From Clostridia bacterium (GTDB lineage Bacteria > Bacillota_A > Clostridia > Oscillospirales > CAG-272), in assembly GCA_017395725.1 (NCBI GenBank), contig JAFQOB010000232.1:1-9332 (forward strand): a stretch of 9,332 nucleotides of DNA, given 5' to 3'. Both the position numbers and the translations under genes were made by a program. The notes below the pieces were generated by a model. It was not told where the DNA came from and did not search any database. It worked only from the letters and a program-made list of their open reading frames with translations. Of this stretch, positions 6,865-9,332 are shown in pieces (the first letter of the stretch is position 1; each line of letters starts with the position of its first letter).

Positions 6865-7185
6865 ATGGGCAACTACCTACTTCAATCAACAGGCGCTGAA
6901 GAACCCTCTATCCTGCTCGTTTGCGCACTTGGTATCGGTGTTGTTTTTGTCGGTCTCGCTTTGCTTGTCGGAATCGTTTCAATTATGAATGCATTCTTCC
7001 GCAACAACAAAGAAACACCGCAAAGACAAGATTCCCCCGTTACACCTGCCGCACCCGCTGTAGAAACACAGTCGGCACCTATTGAAAACAAACAAGAATT
7101 AATTGCGGCAATTTGCGCGGCAATTGCAGAAGAAAACGGAACTGATATCTCGGCTATTCGAGTCGTTTCGTTCAAAAAACTTTAA
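6865..7185 (+). CDS. OadG/MmdD-like small membrane subunit of a Na+-pumping decarboxylase
   Basis: A 106-aa protein with one membrane segment (about residues 16-42, ILLVCAL...MNAF). This is followed by a short basic stretch, a Pro/Ala-rich flexible stretch (about 57-73), and a C-terminal block ELIAAICAAIAEENG...RVVSFKKL (78-106). That block resembles the C-terminus of the gamma/delta subunits of oxaloacetate and methylmalonyl-CoA decarboxylases. In that family the subunit anchors the soluble carboxyltransferase to the membrane beta subunit and stabilises the complex. First gene of the plus-strand operon, with a strong AGGAG (6853-6857) 7 nt before the ATG. The next gene begins 24 nt later. 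Small subunits of this family diverge quickly, so the assignment leans on the TM-plus-tail layout and on the neighbours. OadG and MmdD cannot be told apart here. Confidence 0.85.
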   Translation: MGNYLLQSTGAEEPSILLVCALGIGVVFVGLALLVGIVSIMNAFFRNNKETPQRQDSPVTPAAPAVETQSAPIENKQELIAAICAAIAEENGTDISAIRVVSFKKL

Positions 7186-7209
7186 GAAAACTGAAAGAGG
7201 TAAAGAAAA

Positions 7210-7587
7210 ATGAAAGCTTACAAAGTTAACGTAAATGGAAACGTATATGAAATCACTCTCGAAATAATTGACAAAGAAGAAATCAAGAACGCTCCCGCAA
7301 CGGCTCCTGCATCTGTTGCTACTCCTGCACCCGCAGCAGCTCCCGCACCTGCAGCAGCTCCCGCAGCTTCCGGTTCTGTTACAATTAATGCACCTATGCC
7401 CGGTACTATACTTAAGGTTAACGTTGCTAACGGACAGGCTGTTAAAAAAGGTGACGTTCTTATGATTCTTGAAGCTATGAAAATGGAAAATGAAATTATG
7501 GCTCCTTCCGACGGTACCGTTGCTTCTGTTAACGTTCAAGCCGGTGCTTCCGTTGACTCCGGTGCTGTTCTCTGCACTCTCGCATAA
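7210..7587 (+). CDS. Free-standing biotin carboxyl carrier protein of the decarboxylase
   Basis: A 125-aa biotin carrier. The C-terminal half (about 56-125) is a biotinyl domain with APMPG (61-65) and EAMKMEN (88-94), where K91 is the biotinylated lysine; the hairpin partner is the GTV region at 102-104. Residues 28-54 form an Ala/Pro-rich flexible linker that lets biotin swing between the carboxyltransferase and the membrane beta subunit. The N-terminal 20 residues ([20 protein letters not shown]) resemble the opening strands seen in GcdC/MmdC-type carriers. AGAGG lies 9 nt before the ATG. Its place between the small membrane subunit and the beta subunit makes a role in the Na+-pumping decarboxylase far likelier than in acetyl-CoA carboxylase. 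In many oxaloacetate decarboxylases this domain is instead fused to the C-terminus of OadA. Confidence 0.93.
   Translation: MKAYKVNVNGNVYEITLEIIDKEEIKNAPATAPASVATPAPAAAPAPAAAPAASGSVTINAPMPGTILKVNVANGQAVKKGDVLMILEAMKMENEIMAPSDGTVASVNVQAGASVDSGAVLCTLA
7333..7365 (+). repeat. 18-bp tandem repeat in the biotin carrier linker
   Basis: A unit beginning GCAGCAGCTCCCGCA starts at 7333 and again at 7351, giving about 1.8 copies with an 18-bp period. It encodes repeated Ala-Ala-Ala-Pro-Ala-Pro linker residues. Copy number can vary by slippage without shifting the frame. Confidence 0.75.
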
Positions 7588-7607
7588 TTGCTTTCGGAGG
7601 ACTTTTA

Positions 7608-8792
7608 ATGGACGCTTTAATAAACTTTTTAAACGATACGGGGTTTGCCCTCTTCTTTGAACAAGGCGGATGGAAAAACCTCATTATGATAGGTATAGCC
7701 TGTCTTTTGTGCTATCTTGCTATCGGAAAGAAGTTCGAGCCCTTGCTCCTTCTTCCCATCGCAATCGGTATGCTTCTCACAAACCTCCCCGGTGCAGGCA
7801 TATTCCACGAAGAAATCTTCGCAAACGGCACCATCAACTGGAACGCATTTGCTGACGTAAAAAACATCGGTCTTATTGACGTGCTTTATCTCGGAGTTAA
7901 GCTCGGTATTTATCCTTGCCTTATCTTCATCGGTGTCGGCGCTATGACAGACTTCGGTCCGCTAATTGCTAACCCCAAGAGTTTGCTTCTCGGCGCTTCT
8001 GCACAGATAGGTATCTTCGCAACCTATGCCGTAGCAATTGTTCTCGGCTTTACAGGTCCTGAAGCAGGTTCTATCGGTATTATCGGCGGTGCCGACGGTC
8101 CTACAGCAATTTTCGTTACCTCGAAGCTTGCATCTCACTTGCTCGGTCCTATAGCAGTTGCCGCATACTCATATATGGCACTCGTTCCTGTTATTCAGCC
8201 CCCTATAATGAAGGCTCTTACAACAAAAAAAGAACGTGCAATCGTTATGGATTCCCTGAAGCCCGTTTCAAAGTTGCAGAAAATCGTGTTCCCCATCATA
8301 TCTACAATTTTCGTTGCTTTGATTGTTCCCAGTGCTGCTCCTCTCATCGGTTGCCTTATGTTCGGTAACCTCCTTAAAGAATGCGGTGTTTGCGATCGTC
8401 TTTCAAAAACAGTACAAAACGAGCTTATGAACATCGTTACTGTGTTCCTCGGTGTTTCCGTCGGTGCAACTGCAACAGGTTCTACGTTCCTTAACTTGCA
8501 AACTATTAAAATCATCATAATGGGTGTTGTAGCATTCGGTGTTGCTACCGCATTCGGTGTTCTTATCGCTAAATTCATGAACCTTTTCCTCCCGGAAGGA
8601 AAGAAAATCAATCCCCTTATCGGTTCCGCAGGCGTTTCTGCAGTTCCTATGGCTGCCCGCGTTTCTCAGAAGGTCGGTCAGGAAGAAAATCCCAGCAACT
8701 TCCTTCTTATGCACGCTATGGGACCCAACGTTGCCGGAGTTATCGGCTCTGCTATTGCGGCAGGTGTACTGATAGCTATTTTCGGCGGTTAA
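7608..8792 (+). CDS. Na+-translocating decarboxylase beta subunit (OadB/GcdB/MmdB family)
   Basis: A 394-aa polytopic membrane protein that decarboxylates carboxybiotin and couples this to Na+ export. Hydrophobic segments run through most of its length (for example 25-39, 46-60, 88-113, 127-148, 178-200, 227-248, 275-288, 300-326 and 366-392). Functional residues defined in Klebsiella OadB line up: D163 in [10 protein letters not shown] (D203), Y189 in SYMALVP (Y229), and N335, G339, S344 and R351 in the [18 protein letters not shown] block (N373, G377, S382, R389). The Na+ and proton path therefore looks intact. The usual length is about 375-435. A strong GGAGG (7596-7600) lies 7 nt before the ATG, 20 nt after the biotin carrier. 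Beta subunits of oxaloacetate, methylmalonyl-CoA and glutaconyl-CoA decarboxylases are too alike to name the substrate from this gene; the downstream carboxyltransferase points to oxaloacetate. Confidence 0.95.
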   Translation: MDALINFLNDTGFALFFEQGGWKNLIMIGIACLLCYLAIGKKFEPLLLLPIAIGMLLTNLPGAGIFHEEIFANGTINWNAFADVKNIGLIDVLYLGVKLGIYPCLIFIGVGAMTDFGPLIANPKSLLLGASAQIGIFATYAVAIVLGFTGPEAGSIGIIGGADGPTAIFVTSKLASHLLGPIAVAAYSYMALVPVIQPPIMKALTTKKERAIVMDSLKPVSKLQKIVFPIISTIFVALIVPSAAPLIGCLMFGNLLKECGVCDRLSKTVQNELMNIVTVFLGVSVGATATGSTFLNLQTIKIIIMGVVAFGVATAFGVLIAKFMNLFLPEGKKINPLIGSAGVSAVPMAARVSQKVGQEENPSNFLLMHAMGPNVAGVIGSAIAAGVLIAIFGG

Positions 8793-8808
8793 TGTGAGGT
8801 AATTATTT

Positions 8809-9332
8809 ATGGCAAAGAAAGTTTTTATTACAGATACAATTCTCCGTGACGCTCACCAATCTCAAGCGGCTACAAGAATGAGAATCGAAGATATGCTTCC
8901 CGCTTGTAAAGAACTCAACGAAGCAGGCTTCTGGTCTCTTGAATGTTGGGGCGGAGCTACCTTCGACTCTTGTATGAGATTCCTTGGCGAAGACCCTTGG
9001 GAAAGACTCAGAACCCTTAAAAAGAATCTTCCCGATACAAAGCTTCAAATGCTTCTTCGCGGACAGAATCTTCTCGGTTACAAACACTACGCTGATGACG
9101 TTGTTGATATGTTTATCAAAAAATCTATCGAAAACGGCATCGACGTTATCAGAATTTTTGACGCACTTAACGACACAAGAAATATGGAAGCCGCTATGCG
9201 TGCTACCAAGAAATATAAAGGTATTGCAGAAGCCGCTATAAGCTATACAGTAAGTCCTGTTCACAGCGAAGAATACTTTGTTGACCTTGCTGTTAAATTG
9301 CAGGATATGGGCGCTGATACAATCTGTATCAA
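8809..9332 (+). CDS. Oxaloacetate decarboxylase alpha / pyruvate carboxylase B-type carboxyltransferase, 3' end cut by window edge
   Basis: 174 complete codons from ATG 8809 to the right edge without a stop. The N-terminal TIM-barrel carboxyltransferase domain is clear: DTILRDAHQS (9-18, with D14 matching the metal-binding Asp), ATRMR, ECWGGATFD, RFLGEDPWERLR, LLRGQNLLGY and RIFDALND. These match OadA, PycB and transcarboxylase 5S subunits, which act on oxaloacetate/pyruvate, and not the acyl-CoA carboxyltransferases of MmdA/GcdA. The window ends at ...DTICI plus two bases AA, exactly where the family has its carboxylated active-site lysine (IKDM), so the next codon is probably Lys. TGAGGT (8795-8800) lies 8 nt before the ATG, 16 nt after the beta subunit. 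Whether a C-terminal biotin domain follows cannot be seen; the separate carrier gene suggests it may not. The likely symbol is oadA, with pycB the alternative. Confidence 0.93.
   Translation, partial: MAKKVFITDTILRDAHQSQAATRMRIEDMLPACKELNEAGFWSLECWGGATFDSCMRFLGEDPWERLRTLKKNLPDTKLQMLLRGQNLLGYKHYADDVVDMFIKKSIENGIDVIRIFDALNDTRNMEAAMRATKKYKGIAEAAISYTVSPVHSEEYFVDLAVKLQDMGADTICI

Noticed and set aside
7099..7539. 146-codon minus-strand open frame rich in Asn, Ser, Arg, Cys and Gly
   Set aside because: It is antisense to the biotin carrier; the low-complexity stretch mirrors the Ala/Pro linker codons. No ribosome site or domain was seen.
8803..9264. 153-codon open frame on the minus strand opposite the oadA start
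   Set aside because: It lies antisense to a coding region with full OadA/PycB motifs, has Cys/His/Phe-rich composition with no recognisable domain, and is a by-product of the plus-strand codon pattern.
1..9332. Mobile element, CRISPR, defence or other novel accessory system
   Set aside because: Every stretch over about 220 bp is accounted for by core metabolic genes in two intact operons. I saw no transposase, terminal repeats, tRNA attachment site or spacer array.

Overview
The window reads as chromosomal DNA of a low-to-moderate-GC anaerobic Firmicute of the class Clostridia (an Oscillospiraceae/Ruminococcaceae-like gut bacterium is the best guess). The reasons are clear AGGAGG-type ribosome binding sites, AT-rich spacers, clostridial-type variants of the aromatic enzymes, and a Na+-pumping decarboxylase typical of fermenters. 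The lineage is inferred from protein style; there is no rRNA or marker gene here.

Left two thirds (1-6642, all minus strand): one tightly packed aromatic amino acid operon, transcribed pheA - aroB - aroC - aroE/aroK fusion - aroQ - aroA - tyrA, with tyrA running off the left edge. Gaps are 12, 3, 3 and 2 nt, and two junctions overlap (20 and 4 nt). The genes cover every step from DAHP to chorismate: dehydroquinate synthase, type II dehydroquinase, shikimate dehydrogenase, shikimate kinase, EPSP synthase and chorismate synthase. They also include the branch enzymes to phenylpyruvate (PheA) and towards hydroxyphenylpyruvate or arogenate-derived tyrosine (TyrA). DAHP synthase is not in the window.

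Middle (6643-6864): a 222-bp AT-rich divergent intergenic region. On the minus strand it holds an exact consensus sigma-70/sigma-A promoter (TTGACA, 17 bp, TATAAT) for the aro operon, which predicts a leader of only about 20 nt and so no room for an attenuator or T-box. An 11-nt inverted repeat overlaps the -35, and three AATTGT-type boxes are nearby. The plus-strand promoter is less clear.

Right third (6865-9332, plus strand): a four-gene operon for a membrane Na+-translocating biotin-dependent decarboxylase. It comprises a small OadG/MmdD-like anchor, a free-standing biotin carrier protein, the OadB/GcdB/MmdB-type Na+-pump subunit, and the start of an OadA/PycB-type carboxyltransferase cut by the right edge. 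The carboxyltransferase takes carboxylate from a substrate, most likely oxaloacetate, and passes it to biotin on the carrier. The beta subunit then decarboxylates the carrier and exports Na+. Its codon use (ATC-rich, ATA-poor) differs clearly from that of the aro genes and suggests high expression.

I found no mobile element, CRISPR, RNA gene or defence system. Both operons are of known kinds; the points of interest are the AroE-AroK fusion, the near-complete pathway operon, the very strong leaderless-style promoter, and some motif-level variants.
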